Of a stretch of 64,000 nucleotides of DNA, positions 26,312 through 34,358 are shown in pieces. The position numbers and the translations under genes were made by a program. The stretch's first letter is position 1, and each line of letters opens with the position of its first letter. The stretch is taken from the NCBI GenBank assembly GCA_021794095.1, contig JAJYRN010000002.1, positions 278,520 through 342,519 of the forward strand. The letters are read 5' to 3'. Origin of the DNA: Acidobacteriota bacterium (lineage in GTDB: Bacteria; Acidobacteriota; Holophagae; Holophagales; Holophagaceae). The notes under the pieces are model-generated. The model was not told the origin of the DNA and ran no database searches. It saw nothing but the letters and a program-made list of their open reading frames with translations.

Positions 26312-27135
26312 TGGTTACGGCCGAGGATCTCCAGGCTCAGGGGTGGCGGCGCACCAAGGCCAGCGGAACGTACTGGCTGGTGGCGATGTTCTTCCTGCCC
26401 TTCCTCGCCATCCTCTTCGCGGGGAATGATCTCCGGGCGGGTGGCTGGTGGGCCTTCCTGGCCTTCCAGCTCTGCCTGCTGCTGGCCTTCATGCTGCTGC
26501 TGGAGCTGTTTGTGGGGCTGCGCCGCGTCAGCGAAGCCCGGGAGGCGGCGGCGTCTACGGCTCAGCACCTCCGCCTGGAGCCCCATTTCCTGTTCAACGT
26601 GCTGAACAGCATCCAGGCGCAGATCCCCCACGATCCGGAGGCGGCTTCGGCCGCCCTCGATAAGGTGGGGCGCCTGCAGCGGCGGCTGCTGGCCCTGGTG
26701 GAGAAACCGCTGGTGCCCCTCGATGAGGAGTTGGCCTTCGTCGAGGACTACCTCGGGCTTCAGCGCCTGCGCCTGGGTGCGCGGCTGCGGGTGACGATGG
26801 AGGTGCCGGAGGAGGCCGAGCCGCTGCTGGTCCCGACGCTCTCCGTGCACACCCTCGCGGAAAACGCCATCAAGCATGGTCTGGCCCGCCGCGCGGGTGG
26901 GGGTGAGCTGCGCATCTGGGCCCGGGTGGAACCCCGGTACGACGCATTCTCCACCTCCTCCAACCTCATCGTTGGGGTCGAGAATGAGGTGGGCGATGCC
27001 TCCGGACAGGAAGCCCCCGCGGGAACCGGGACAGGCCTGGCCTCGCTCCGGGCGAGGCTTTCGGATCCTTCGGATCTTCAACTGGAACAGGCTGGCACGC
27101 GGTTCCGTGCCACCTTGCTTTGGAGGCAGGCATGA
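26308..27135 (+). CDS. LytS-family histidine kinase (third, most divergent copy)
   Basis: 275 residues from the ATGA-overlap ATG 26308; ATG 26296 is also in frame. Only two membrane segments (about 20-68), then phospho-acceptor His93 in RLEPHFLFNVLNSIQAQ, N-box AENAIKHGLAR and G-box GTGTGLASLRARLS. It is shorter and less similar to the other two, so it probably is the ancestral partner of the regulator directly downstream, with which it overlaps by 4 bp. Confidence 0.9.
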   Translation: MMVTAEDLQAQGWRRTKASGTYWLVAMFFLPFLAILFAGNDLRAGGWWAFLAFQLCLLLAFMLLLELFVGLRRVSEAREAAASTAQHLRLEPHFLFNVLNSIQAQIPHDPEAASAALDKVGRLQRRLLALVEKPLVPLDEELAFVEDYLGLQRLRLGARLRVTMEVPEEAEPLLVPTLSVHTLAENAIKHGLARRAGGGELRIWARVEPRYDAFSTSSNLIVGVENEVGDASGQEAPAGTGTGLASLRARLSDPSDLQLEQAGTRFRATLLWRQA

Positions 27136-27815
27136 TCCGCATCGTGGTGGTGGAAGACGAGCCGTTGGCGCGGCAGCACTTGGTGGAGCTCCTTTCGGAG
27201 CTGCCGGGCGTGGCGGTGGTGGCCGCGGCGGAGAATGGCCGCCTGGGACTGGCGGCCATCGCGGAGCACCAGCCCGACGCGGTGTTCCTGGACATCGAGA
27301 TGCCGGGCATCAGGGGCACGGAGCTGATGCACATGCTGCCCGAGCCGCGGCCCGCGCTGGTCTTCGTGACCGCCTACCCCCAGCACGCCATCGAAGCCTT
27401 CGCGGGCGGTGCCGTCCACTACCTGCTGAAACCCATCTCCCGCGTGGGCGTGGCCCAGGCCCTGTCGCGCATCCAGCCCAAGGATGAGCCGCTGCAAAAG
27501 GAGTGGCTGCGCATCCCGGTGCGGAAGAAGGGGACCACACGGCTGCTGCGTCCCGAGGAGGTGGATGCGCTGGTGGCTGATCTTGGTGACTGTGTGGCCT
27601 GGACGCCGGAGGGGCGGCTGCCCGTGGATGGGAGCCTGGCCCACTGGGAGGAACGGCTGACGGACCACGGATTCATGCGGGTCCACCGCAATGCCCTGGT
27701 GCGCCTGGAGGCCGTGCGCGAGATGACCGTCGAGGATGAACTGGTGCTGCCCACGGGCCGCCTGTCCATCAGCCGGCGGCGCATGGAGGAGGTGCGGCGG
27801 GTCCTGGGGCTGTAG
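27132..27815 (+). CDS. LytTR-family response regulator
   Basis: 227 residues. Receiver domain with acidic pocket VVEDEP, phospho-acceptor Asp54 in FLDIEMPG, Thr in FVTAYPQ and Lys in LLKP. The C-terminal LytTR DNA-binding domain runs from about residue 125 (RIPVRKKGTTRLL) to RVHRNALVRLEAV and SISRRRMEEVRRVLG. It is the only regulator in the cluster, so the three kinases may all signal to it. Its stop is 1 bp from that of the convergent dehydrogenase gene. Confidence 0.95.
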   Translation: MIRIVVVEDEPLARQHLVELLSELPGVAVVAAAENGRLGLAAIAEHQPDAVFLDIEMPGIRGTELMHMLPEPRPALVFVTAYPQHAIEAFAGGAVHYLLKPISRVGVAQALSRIQPKDEPLQKEWLRIPVRKKGTTRLLRPEEVDALVADLGDCVAWTPEGRLPVDGSLAHWEERLTDHGFMRVHRNALVRLEAVREMTVEDELVLPTGRLSISRRRMEEVRRVLGL

Positions 27816-27816
27816 C

Positions 27817-28704
27817 CTACAGCGGCAGCGCCTCCAGGCGCTTGTCGCCCTCCCAGCGGTAGAAGCCGGAGCCGGACTTGCGCCCCAGGCGGCCCGCAGC
27901 CACCAGCTGGCGGAGCAGGGCGGGAGCCTTGAAGCGGGGCTCGCCAAAGGCCTCGAAGAAGACATCGGCCACGCTTGCCATGGTGTCCAGGCCGATGAAG
28001 TCGCTGAGGTGCAGGGGGCCCATGGGATGGCCCGCGCCCAGCTTCATGGCCGCGTCCAGATCATCCACGGTGGCGAGGCGCTGTTCGGCACAGCGGATCG
28101 CATCCAGGAGGTAGGGCACCAGCAAGCGGTTCACCACGAAGCCCGGGGCGTCAGGTGCCAGAACGGCCGTCTTGCCCAGGCGCGCCACAAACGCCTTCAG
28201 GGCCGCCACGGTGTCCTCGGAGGTGCCCAGCGCCCGGACGATCTCCACCAGGGGCATGGCAGGCACGGGGTTGAAGAAATGCAGGCCCGCCAGCCGCGGC
28301 AGGCGTGCGGGGGCCAGGGCCGTGCCGAGCTGCGCCAGGGAGAGGCTGGAGGTGTTCGAGCAGATCATGGCCGAGGGGCCGAGGGTGCGGTCCAGATCCG
28401 CGAGGGTGGCCAGCTTCAGCTCCAGACGCTCGGGAACCGCCTCGATGACCAGATCACACTCGCCCAGCGCGGCGAGGTCCAGGGTGCCCCGCAGGCGCTG
28501 GGCGTACTCGGCCTTCTGGCCGTCCTGGAGCTTGCCCTTGGCCACGGCCCGGTCCCAGGCGGCCTGGATGCGGCCCAGACCCTTGTCGAGGAAGGCCTGC
28601 TCGACTTCCTTCACGCGGACCTCGAAGCCCGCTTCTGCGGCGCACTGCGCGATGCCCGCGCCCATCAGGCCGCAGCCCACGATGCCGATGCGTTGAATGG
28701 CCAT
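27817..28704 (-). CDS. 3-hydroxybutyryl-CoA dehydrogenase
   Basis: 295 residues. NAD-binding GIVGCGLMGAGIAQ at the N-terminus, LVIEAVPE, SNTSSLSLAQL, catalytic His in GLHFFNPVPAMPLVEIV and the C-terminal helical domain with KLGAGHPMGPLHLSDFIGLD. It reversibly converts acetoacetyl-CoA to 3-hydroxybutyryl-CoA, in butyrate/polyhydroxybutyrate or fatty-acid metabolism. The ATG at 28704 has GGAGG four bases upstream. The speA gene lies upstream on the same strand. Confidence 0.93.
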   Translation of the reverse strand: MAIQRIGIVGCGLMGAGIAQCAAEAGFEVRVKEVEQAFLDKGLGRIQAAWDRAVAKGKLQDGQKAEYAQRLRGTLDLAALGECDLVIEAVPERLELKLATLADLDRTLGPSAMICSNTSSLSLAQLGTALAPARLPRLAGLHFFNPVPAMPLVEIVRALGTSEDTVAALKAFVARLGKTAVLAPDAPGFVVNRLLVPYLLDAIRCAEQRLATVDDLDAAMKLGAGHPMGPLHLSDFIGLDTMASVADVFFEAFGEPRFKAPALLRQLVAAGRLGRKSGSGFYRWEGDKRLEALPL

Positions 28705-28722
28705 AGGACCTCCGATGTGTGG

Positions 28723-28740
28723 GCGGCCGGATCCGGCCGC
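28723..28740. terminator. 18-nt GC palindrome after speA
   Basis: A perfect palindrome directly following the speA stop, 18 bp before the dehydrogenase ATG. It is too GC-rich to have a T-run; a weak or partial terminator is likely. Confidence 0.45.
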
Positions 28741-28741
28741 G

Positions 28742-30637
28742 CTAGATCTCCAGGTAGGTGTGCAGCCCCCGCTGCTCGGTGAGCAGGGCGCGCAAAGCCT
28801 CAGCGGCATCGCCCTTCACGGAGGGCTTGCGGCGGGTCGTGGGGCCCTGGATCAGGGCCTCCGGGTCGTAGTGGACGCTGCGGAGGACATGGTCCACGGT
28901 GTCGGCTTTGACCACGTGCTGCACCTTGAAGGTGTCGTCCTCGTCCACCATGATGTGGGCCTCGTTGGGGGCGCCGAACAGGTTGTGCCGCATGCCGAGG
29001 ATGTCCTGGTAGGCCCCGGTGAGGAAGAAGGCCAGGTAGTAGGACTCGCCGCCGCGGGGCTCGTGGAGTGGGATCTCATCGCGGACATCCTTCAGGTCAA
29101 TGAACTTCTCCATCTTCCCGTCGCTGTCGCAGGTGATGTCGCAGAGGGTGGCGGACAGCCCGGGCTTCTCCTTCAGCCGGTGGATCGGCATGGCGGGGAA
29201 GAGCTGCTCGATGGCCCAGTGATCCGGCATGCTCTGGAAGAGGCTGAAGTTGGCGATGAGCTTGTCGGCGAGGCTCTTGTTGAGATCCTGGAATTCCTCG
29301 GGAACGTATTTCAGGCTCTTGCTGCTGAGGATCCGCGAGAGCTTGCGGCACACCTCCCAGAAGAGCGTCTCGCCCTTGCTGCGATCCTCCAGGCCCAGGT
29401 AGCCCAGGTTGAAGAGGGTGAGCATCTCGTCCTTCTGGGTGATGGCATCGTGGTACATCTCGGCGAAGTTCTTCACGGAGATGTTGTCCCGGGTGTAGGC
29501 CAATTCCTTGAGGATCTGCGGCTCGTTGCCGGTGAGGGTCACCGTGTATTTGGTGTGGGTGGTGTCAATGAGGCCGATGATGTCCACCACCACCACTTCG
29601 TGGTAGGCGACGATGGCGCGGCCCGATTCGCTGAGCAGATCCGGCATGGGCACCTGCTCCTGGGCGCAGATGTCCTTGGTGGTGTACACCACATCTGCCG
29701 CGTATTCCGAGATGGTGTAGTTCATGGAGCTGCTGAAGGTGGTCTTGCTGCCGTCGTAGTCCACGCCCAGGCCACCGCCCACGTTGAGGTAGCGGATGGG
29801 CACGCCCATCTTGCGGAGCTTGGCGTAGATGCGGGTGGCCTCCTTCATGGCTGATTTGATCTTGCGGATGTCGGTGATTTGGCTGCCGATGTGGAAGTGC
29901 AGCTCGATGACGCTGTCGAGCAGGTCGCGCTTGCCGAGCACCTCGATGGCGTCGAGGATCTCGCGGGTGGTGAGGCCGAATTTGGCGTGGTCACCCGCGC
30001 TGGTCTCCCACTTGCCGGATCCCTGCGCATTGAGCTTGGCGCGCAGCCCGATGAGCGGCTCCACCTTCAGTTCCTTGGCCACCTTGAGGATGAGGGGCAG
30101 CTCGGTCATCTTCTCGACGGTGATGACGACATTGCGGCCGGCCTTGCGGGCCAGCAGCGCCATGCGGATGAAGGCCTCGTCCTTGTACCCGTTGCACAGC
30201 ACCAGGGCCTCGGGATGCAGGTCCAGGCTGAGGGCGATCATCAGCTCGGGCTTGGATCCAGCCTCCAGGCCGTAGTGGTACTTGTTGCCGGCGCGGACGA
30301 TCTCCTCCACCACTTCCTTGATCTGGTTGGTCTTGACGGGATAGACGCCCTGGTAGCCGCCCTCGTAGCCGAACTCCCGGATGGCCGCGCGGAAGGCTTC
30401 GTTCACCTCCACCACGCGGTGGGCCAGGATCTGCGGGAAGCGCAGGTTCACCGGCGTCCGGATGCCCTTTTTCTTGAGGTGCTGAACGATCTCGTAGAGG
30501 TCGCAGCTGAGGTTCTCGTCCTTGGTGGGCGTGACCTCAAGGTGGCCCTTGGCGTTGATGCCGAAGTAGCCGTTGCCCCATTCCTTGATCCCGTACAGGG
30601 TCGCGGCGTCCTGGACCGTCCAGTGCTTCAATGGCAT
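28742..30637 (-). CDS. speA: Biosynthetic arginine decarboxylase SpeA
   Basis: 631 residues, the SpeA length. The PLP-lysine is in VYPVKTNQIKEVVEEIV near residue 95; other family marks are GLEAGSKPELM, HFHIGSQITDIRKIK, YLNVGGGLGVDYDGS and the C-terminal ETLFWEVC. It makes agmatine, the first step of the arginine route to putrescine. ATG 30637 is chosen for GGAGGAGG eight bases upstream; a GTG at 30670 is in frame but upstream of that site. Confidence 0.96.
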   Translation of the reverse strand: MPLKHWTVQDAATLYGIKEWGNGYFGINAKGHLEVTPTKDENLSCDLYEIVQHLKKKGIRTPVNLRFPQILAHRVVEVNEAFRAAIREFGYEGGYQGVYPVKTNQIKEVVEEIVRAGNKYHYGLEAGSKPELMIALSLDLHPEALVLCNGYKDEAFIRMALLARKAGRNVVITVEKMTELPLILKVAKELKVEPLIGLRAKLNAQGSGKWETSAGDHAKFGLTTREILDAIEVLGKRDLLDSVIELHFHIGSQITDIRKIKSAMKEATRIYAKLRKMGVPIRYLNVGGGLGVDYDGSKTTFSSSMNYTISEYAADVVYTTKDICAQEQVPMPDLLSESGRAIVAYHEVVVVDIIGLIDTTHTKYTVTLTGNEPQILKELAYTRDNISVKNFAEMYHDAITQKDEMLTLFNLGYLGLEDRSKGETLFWEVCRKLSRILSSKSLKYVPEEFQDLNKSLADKLIANFSLFQSMPDHWAIEQLFPAMPIHRLKEKPGLSATLCDITCDSDGKMEKFIDLKDVRDEIPLHEPRGGESYYLAFFLTGAYQDILGMRHNLFGAPNEAHIMVDEDDTFKVQHVVKADTVDHVLRSVHYDPEALIQGPTTRRKPSVKGDAAEALRALLTEQRGLHTYLEI

Positions 30638-30687
30638 CCGAGAGGCCTCCTCCAAAACCGGGGCGGCCACGCGCGGCCGGAAGTTCG

Positions 30688-30717
30688 TTTATAGGGAAAA
30701 AGGCCAGCCAGTGCCAA
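30688..30717 (-). promoter_or_regulatory. Probable sigma-70 promoter of speA
   Basis: On the minus strand TTGGCA (30717-30712) and CTATAA (30694-30689), with a 17-bp spacer, about 50 bp before the speA ATG. It lies in the gap between queG and speA. Confidence 0.55.
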
Positions 30718-30724
30718 TGAAATC

Positions 30725-31669
30725 TCACGCTTCCAGGATCCGGGCCAGGGTGGCCCGCCAATGGCGATCCCGAACCCGCCTCAGGGCGGTCCTCCGGGTG
30801 GCCTTCCGCCACTGGGCCGCTCCTCGCGGCAGACGGTCGGCCGGCAGGGTGTGCAGGGGGCTCGGGCCGCCCCACAGCGCGGGGTCGCCCCAGAGGGGCG
30901 CCCGGTTCCAGGGGCAGACCTCCTGACAGAGGTCGCAGCCTGCGGCCCAGCGGCTGGCCTTCAAGGTGGCGGCCACCTCGAGCGGCGGCTCCGCCTCCGT
31001 TTCCACCGTGTAGGTGGTGAGGCAGCGCGCCGGATCGAGGCGGAAGGGGACGAGGGCGCCGGTGGGGCACACCTCCAGGCAGGCCGTGCAGGTGCCGCAA
31101 TGGTCGGTGGTGAAGGGGGCATCCGGAGGGAGCTCCACGGAGAGCAGCAGGACGCCCAGGAAGCCCCAGGACCCGTCCTTGCCGGCGATGAGCAGGGTGT
31201 GTTTCCCCTGCCAGCCGAGGCCCGCCCGCACGGCCATCTGGCGCTCCAGGAGCGGGGCGGTGTCCACGCAGATGCGCCCCTCCAGACCGGGCCAGCGGGC
31301 CTGCGCCGCCTCCAGCAGCCGGGCCAGCCGGGGCTTCAGGAGCATGTGGTAGTCCGGCCCCCAGAGGTAGCGGCTCAGCTTCAGGCTGCCCGGGGCCGCG
31401 CCGGGTACCGCCTCGGGGCGTGCATAGGGGAAGAACCCCACCAGGGCGGTGCGGGCCCCGGGGAAGACGCTGCGGGGATCGCCCAGGGCGCCGGGGTGCA
31501 GGTAGGGCAGAAGGCGGCCCCGGCCCTCGCCGAACCAGGCCTCCAGGCGCTCCCGCTCCTGGTCGAAAGGGTCGCAGGCGGCGAAGCCCACCCTCAGAAA
31601 GCCGCGGGCGGTGGCCTCGGTGCGAAGCCAGGCCTTGAATGCCGGAGGATCCGGATGTTCAACTGGCAC
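30725..31669 (-). CDS. queG: Epoxyqueuosine reductase QueG
   Basis: 314 residues from GTG 31669 (GGGAGGG upstream). Shows the QueG pattern: PYLHPGALGDPR, the cobalamin-binding region, GLGWQGKHTLLI, and two 4Fe-4S clusters from DHCGTCTACLEVCPTGAL and CDLCQEVCPWN. It carries out the last step of queuosine synthesis in tRNA. No other queuosine gene is in the window. The divergent YedF-like gene starts only 15 bp away. Confidence 0.93.
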   Translation of the reverse strand: MPVEHPDPPAFKAWLRTEATARGFLRVGFAACDPFDQERERLEAWFGEGRGRLLPYLHPGALGDPRSVFPGARTALVGFFPYARPEAVPGAAPGSLKLSRYLWGPDYHMLLKPRLARLLEAAQARWPGLEGRICVDTAPLLERQMAVRAGLGWQGKHTLLIAGKDGSWGFLGVLLLSVELPPDAPFTTDHCGTCTACLEVCPTGALVPFRLDPARCLTTYTVETEAEPPLEVAATLKASRWAAGCDLCQEVCPWNRAPLWGDPALWGGPSPLHTLPADRLPRGAAQWRKATRRTALRRVRDRHWRATLARILEA

Positions 31670-31684
31670 GCGAAGGTCCCTCCC

Positions 31685-32257
31685 ATGGATATCCTCACCC
31701 TCGAGCTGCGCGATGTCACCGTGTCCCAGGCGCTGGTGGAACTGCGGGCCCTCCTGGGGGAGCATCCGGGCGAGGCCCTGCGCATCCTGGGCGAGGACGA
31801 GATCCTTCAGGTGAATGTGACGGGTTTCCTGGAGCGCCAGGGCCGGGCGGTGCGGATTCGGGCCCAGGGCGCCCGCTGGGAGCTGGAGGTGGCCGGTGCG
31901 GCGCGTCCAGCCTCCGCGCCGAAGGCCGAGGTTCCCGCCCAGGGGCTGCGCCCCGTGCTGCTGCTTCGCAGCGCCTTCGCGCCCGGTGACCGGGCCCTTG
32001 GCCGGCGCCTTCTGCTGGAGACCCTCGGCCGGATCGAAGCGGGCACCCCCTGGCTCTGCCTGGCCCATCAGGCGCTGGAATTGCTGGACGATCCCATGGC
32101 CCTGGATGTGCTCAACGGCCTCCAGGCCCGGGGCGTGCCGGTGCAGATTTCGCTGGCCAGCCTCGCCCAGGAGGATCACGACACCGGGGCATTCGCGGTG
32201 ATGCCGGATGCCGCCTGGCAACAGCTCCTGGTCCGGGGCGCCCTCACGGTGGTGTGA
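31685..32257 (+). CDS. YedF-like protein (TusA-like + DsrE-like) without cysteines
   Basis: 190 residues. Residues 1-75 resemble a TusA-like domain, but the family CPxP motif is replaced by TVSQALVELRALL. Residues 95-190 resemble the DsrE-like part of YedF: SAFAPGDRALGRRLLLETLG, LALELLDD-like centre, then LQARGVPVQISLASLAQ where selenium-linked YedF has CGTCL. No Cys of the sulfur-relay type remains, so a sulfurtransferase role is unlikely. The family link is inference from motif order and length. ATG has AAGG upstream; pgsA follows by 80 bp. Confidence 0.55.
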   Translation: MDILTLELRDVTVSQALVELRALLGEHPGEALRILGEDEILQVNVTGFLERQGRAVRIRAQGARWELEVAGAARPASAPKAEVPAQGLRPVLLLRSAFAPGDRALGRRLLLETLGRIEAGTPWLCLAHQALELLDDPMALDVLNGLQARGVPVQISLASLAQEDHDTGAFAVMPDAAWQQLLVRGALTVV

Positions 32258-32337
32258 CCGATGGCGGTAGGCTGGAAGGAGCACGCGGGCGTCCAGTCCG
32301 CCATTTCTTCCCGTCCTCCTTTTCACGCAGCCGGCGC

Positions 32338-32988
32338 ATGAACCTTCCCAACCTCCTCACCCTCACCCGGATCCTGATGGTTCCCGTCCTGGTCGTCGTG
32401 CTGATGACCAAGGTGACGAACCACGAGGTGATCGGCGTACTGGTGTTCTGGATCGCCTCCGCGACCGATTGGCTGGATGGCTACCTGGCCCGGCGCTGGC
32501 GGCAGGTGACCACCCTGGGCAAGCTCCTGGATCCCCTGGCGGACAAGCTGCTCGTGGCCGGGGCCCTCATTTCCCTCGTCGAACTGCAGCTCGCGCCCGC
32601 CTGGATGACCTTCATCATCGTGGCCCGGGAACTCGCCGTGACCGGGCTCCGGGGCATCGCCAGCGAGGAGGGGCTGACCATCCCCGCCGGCACCCTGGGC
32701 AAGTGGAAGATGGGCTTCCAGGTCGCCGCCATCTCCTGCCTGATCCTGGGGCCAAAGTTGGATTTCTGGTTATACGAGTGGACCCACAAGGAGATCTTCC
32801 GCTTCTTCATCCAGCTCAACCGACCCTACACCTTCTTCTGGGGCATGGGCGTGCTGCTGCTGTGGGGCGCGGTGATCCTCGCCATCTGGAGCGCGGTGTC
32901 CTACTTCCATGCCTTCTGGAAAGTGGTGGGCCCCCGCATCCTGGCCGAGAATGGCCACCTCACCGGTTCCAAGGGAGATCCTGAATGA
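32338..32988 (+). CDS. pgsA: CDP-diacylglycerol-glycerol-3-phosphate phosphatidyltransferase PgsA
   Basis: 216 residues. N-terminus NLPNLLTLTRILMVPV, then the CDP-alcohol motif DWLDGYLARRWRQVTTLGKL followed by LDPLADK, with all its Asp residues. Four or more membrane segments. It makes phosphatidylglycerol phosphate, precursor of anionic phospholipids. The start ATG 32338 fits family length. Stop overlaps the DUF502 gene (ATGA). Confidence 0.95.
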   Translation: MNLPNLLTLTRILMVPVLVVVLMTKVTNHEVIGVLVFWIASATDWLDGYLARRWRQVTTLGKLLDPLADKLLVAGALISLVELQLAPAWMTFIIVARELAVTGLRGIASEEGLTIPAGTLGKWKMGFQVAAISCLILGPKLDFWLYEWTHKEIFRFFIQLNRPYTFFWGMGVLLLWGAVILAIWSAVSYFHAFWKVVGPRILAENGHLTGSKGDPE

Positions 32989-33623
32989 TCCGCAAGTACC
33001 TCCTCGCAGGTGTGTTCACCCTGCTCCCCATGGTCGTGACGCTGTGGATCCTGCGGGGCATCTTCAACGGCCTCGTGGGGATCTTCCGGGAACCCCTGAA
33101 TTGGATCGTCCAGCACCTCAACCTGCCCGATCTTCCCTATTGGGCCCTGGCGCTGTTCTCCGCCCTTGCCACCCTGGCCCTCCTGGCGATCGTGGGCGCG
33201 CTGGTGGGCAACTTCGCGGGGCGCCAGCTCATGGACTGGCTGGATGAGCTCATGCTTCATGTCCCGGTGGTGAAAAGCATCTACGGCGCCACGCGCCAGC
33301 TGATGGGCGCCATCCAGTCGGGCCAGGGCGGCAGCTTCAAGGAAGTCGTCCTCGTGGAGTGGCCCCACCCCGGGGCCTTCACCCTGGGCTTCGTGGCCAG
33401 CCGTGACTGCGCCTGGGCCGTGCCCGGTGGCGAAAAGATGCTGGCCATCTATGTGCCCACCTCGCCGAATCCAACCTCGGGCTATGTGGTGATGATGGAT
33501 CCCGCCAAGGTCCGCACCCTGGATCTCAGCGCCGATCAGGCGCTCACCTGGGCCGTGAGCGGTGGGGTCGTGGCGCCTTCGCGCCCCGGAACGGGCAGTT
33601 TCCGGGTGCCGGATCCCTCGTGA
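32985..33623 (+). CDS. DUF502 family membrane protein
   Basis: 212 residues. Two membrane helices (about 5-27 and 54-80), starting MIRKYLLAGVFTLLPMVVTL, then the conserved cytoplasmic part VPVVKSIYGATRQLM, FKEVVLVEWPHPGAFTLGFV and VYVPTSPNPTSGYV. DUF502 proteins are widespread and of unknown function, with a plant homologue linked to membrane receptors. Coupled to pgsA by ATGA and to the SDR gene by GTGA. Confidence 0.93.
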   Translation: MIRKYLLAGVFTLLPMVVTLWILRGIFNGLVGIFREPLNWIVQHLNLPDLPYWALALFSALATLALLAIVGALVGNFAGRQLMDWLDELMLHVPVVKSIYGATRQLMGAIQSGQGGSFKEVVLVEWPHPGAFTLGFVASRDCAWAVPGGEKMLAIYVPTSPNPTSGYVVMMDPAKVRTLDLSADQALTWAVSGGVVAPSRPGTGSFRVPDPS

Positions 33624-34348
33624 GCGGGCTGCGGGGCAAGCGCATCCTGGTGACCGGCGCGGGCAGCGGCATCGGCCGGGCTGCCGCCCGCCTCTTCTGG
33701 GACAGCGGGGCCGAGCTGATCCTGGCCGGCCGGCGCCTGGCCGAACTGCAGGAGACCCTGTGGGTGGCAAAGCACGTCGTGCTGGATCACACGGACGATG
33801 CGGCCGTGGCGGCCTTCGCCGCGGGGTGCCCGGAGCTGGATGGGATGTTCCTGGCCGCGGGCCAACTGGCGATGGGCAGCGTGGCGTCCACATCCCTCGA
33901 GGACTTCGAGGCCATGCTGGCGGCGAACCTGCGCGGTCCCTGGCTGCTGTGCCACCACGTGGGCGCCCGGCTGCGGGAAGGCGGCAGCGTGGTGCTGGTG
34001 GGTTCCAACATCGGTCTGCGGGCGATTCCCGATAGCGCCGCCTACAGCGTGGCCAAGGCTGGCGTCCACATGCTGGCCAAGGTCCTGGCCCTGGAATGGG
34101 CGCCCCGGCGCATCCGCTGCAACGCCATCGCGCCCGGTCCCATCCACACGCCGATGGTGGAGGTGCGGCTGTCCGGCAGCGAGGATCCCGAAGGCGACCT
34201 GGCCCGCCTGTCCGCGGTCAATCCGCTCGGGCGGATGGGCACGGAGGTGGAGGTGGCCCTGCTCGCCGCCCATCTGCTGGGCAACGAGAGCACCTGGACC
34301 ACTGGGACGGTGATCCCCATTGATGGAGGCGCCAGCGCCGTCTATTAG
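33620..34348 (+). CDS. Short-chain dehydrogenase/reductase
   Basis: 242 residues, GTG start in a GTGA overlap. Rossmann fold TGAGSGIGRAA, the NNxG-like segment AANLRGP, and active-site Ser in VLVGSNIGLRA with YSVAK (Tyr/Lys). Ends in the typical GTVIPIDGGASAVY. Substrate is not predictable from sequence. It is probably translated together with pgsA and DUF502; aroC begins 10 bp later. Confidence 0.92.
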   Translation: MSGLRGKRILVTGAGSGIGRAAARLFWDSGAELILAGRRLAELQETLWVAKHVVLDHTDDAAVAAFAAGCPELDGMFLAAGQLAMGSVASTSLEDFEAMLAANLRGPWLLCHHVGARLREGGSVVLVGSNIGLRAIPDSAAYSVAKAGVHMLAKVLALEWAPRRIRCNAIAPGPIHTPMVEVRLSGSEDPEGDLARLSAVNPLGRMGTEVEVALLAAHLLGNESTWTTGTVIPIDGGASAVY

Positions 34349-34358
34349 GAGCCTGCCC

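Noticed and set aside
28723..28740. Regulatory operator before the hydroxybutyryl-CoA dehydrogenase
   Set aside because: The GC palindrome follows speA directly and is better explained as a weak terminator; no regulator gene is linked.
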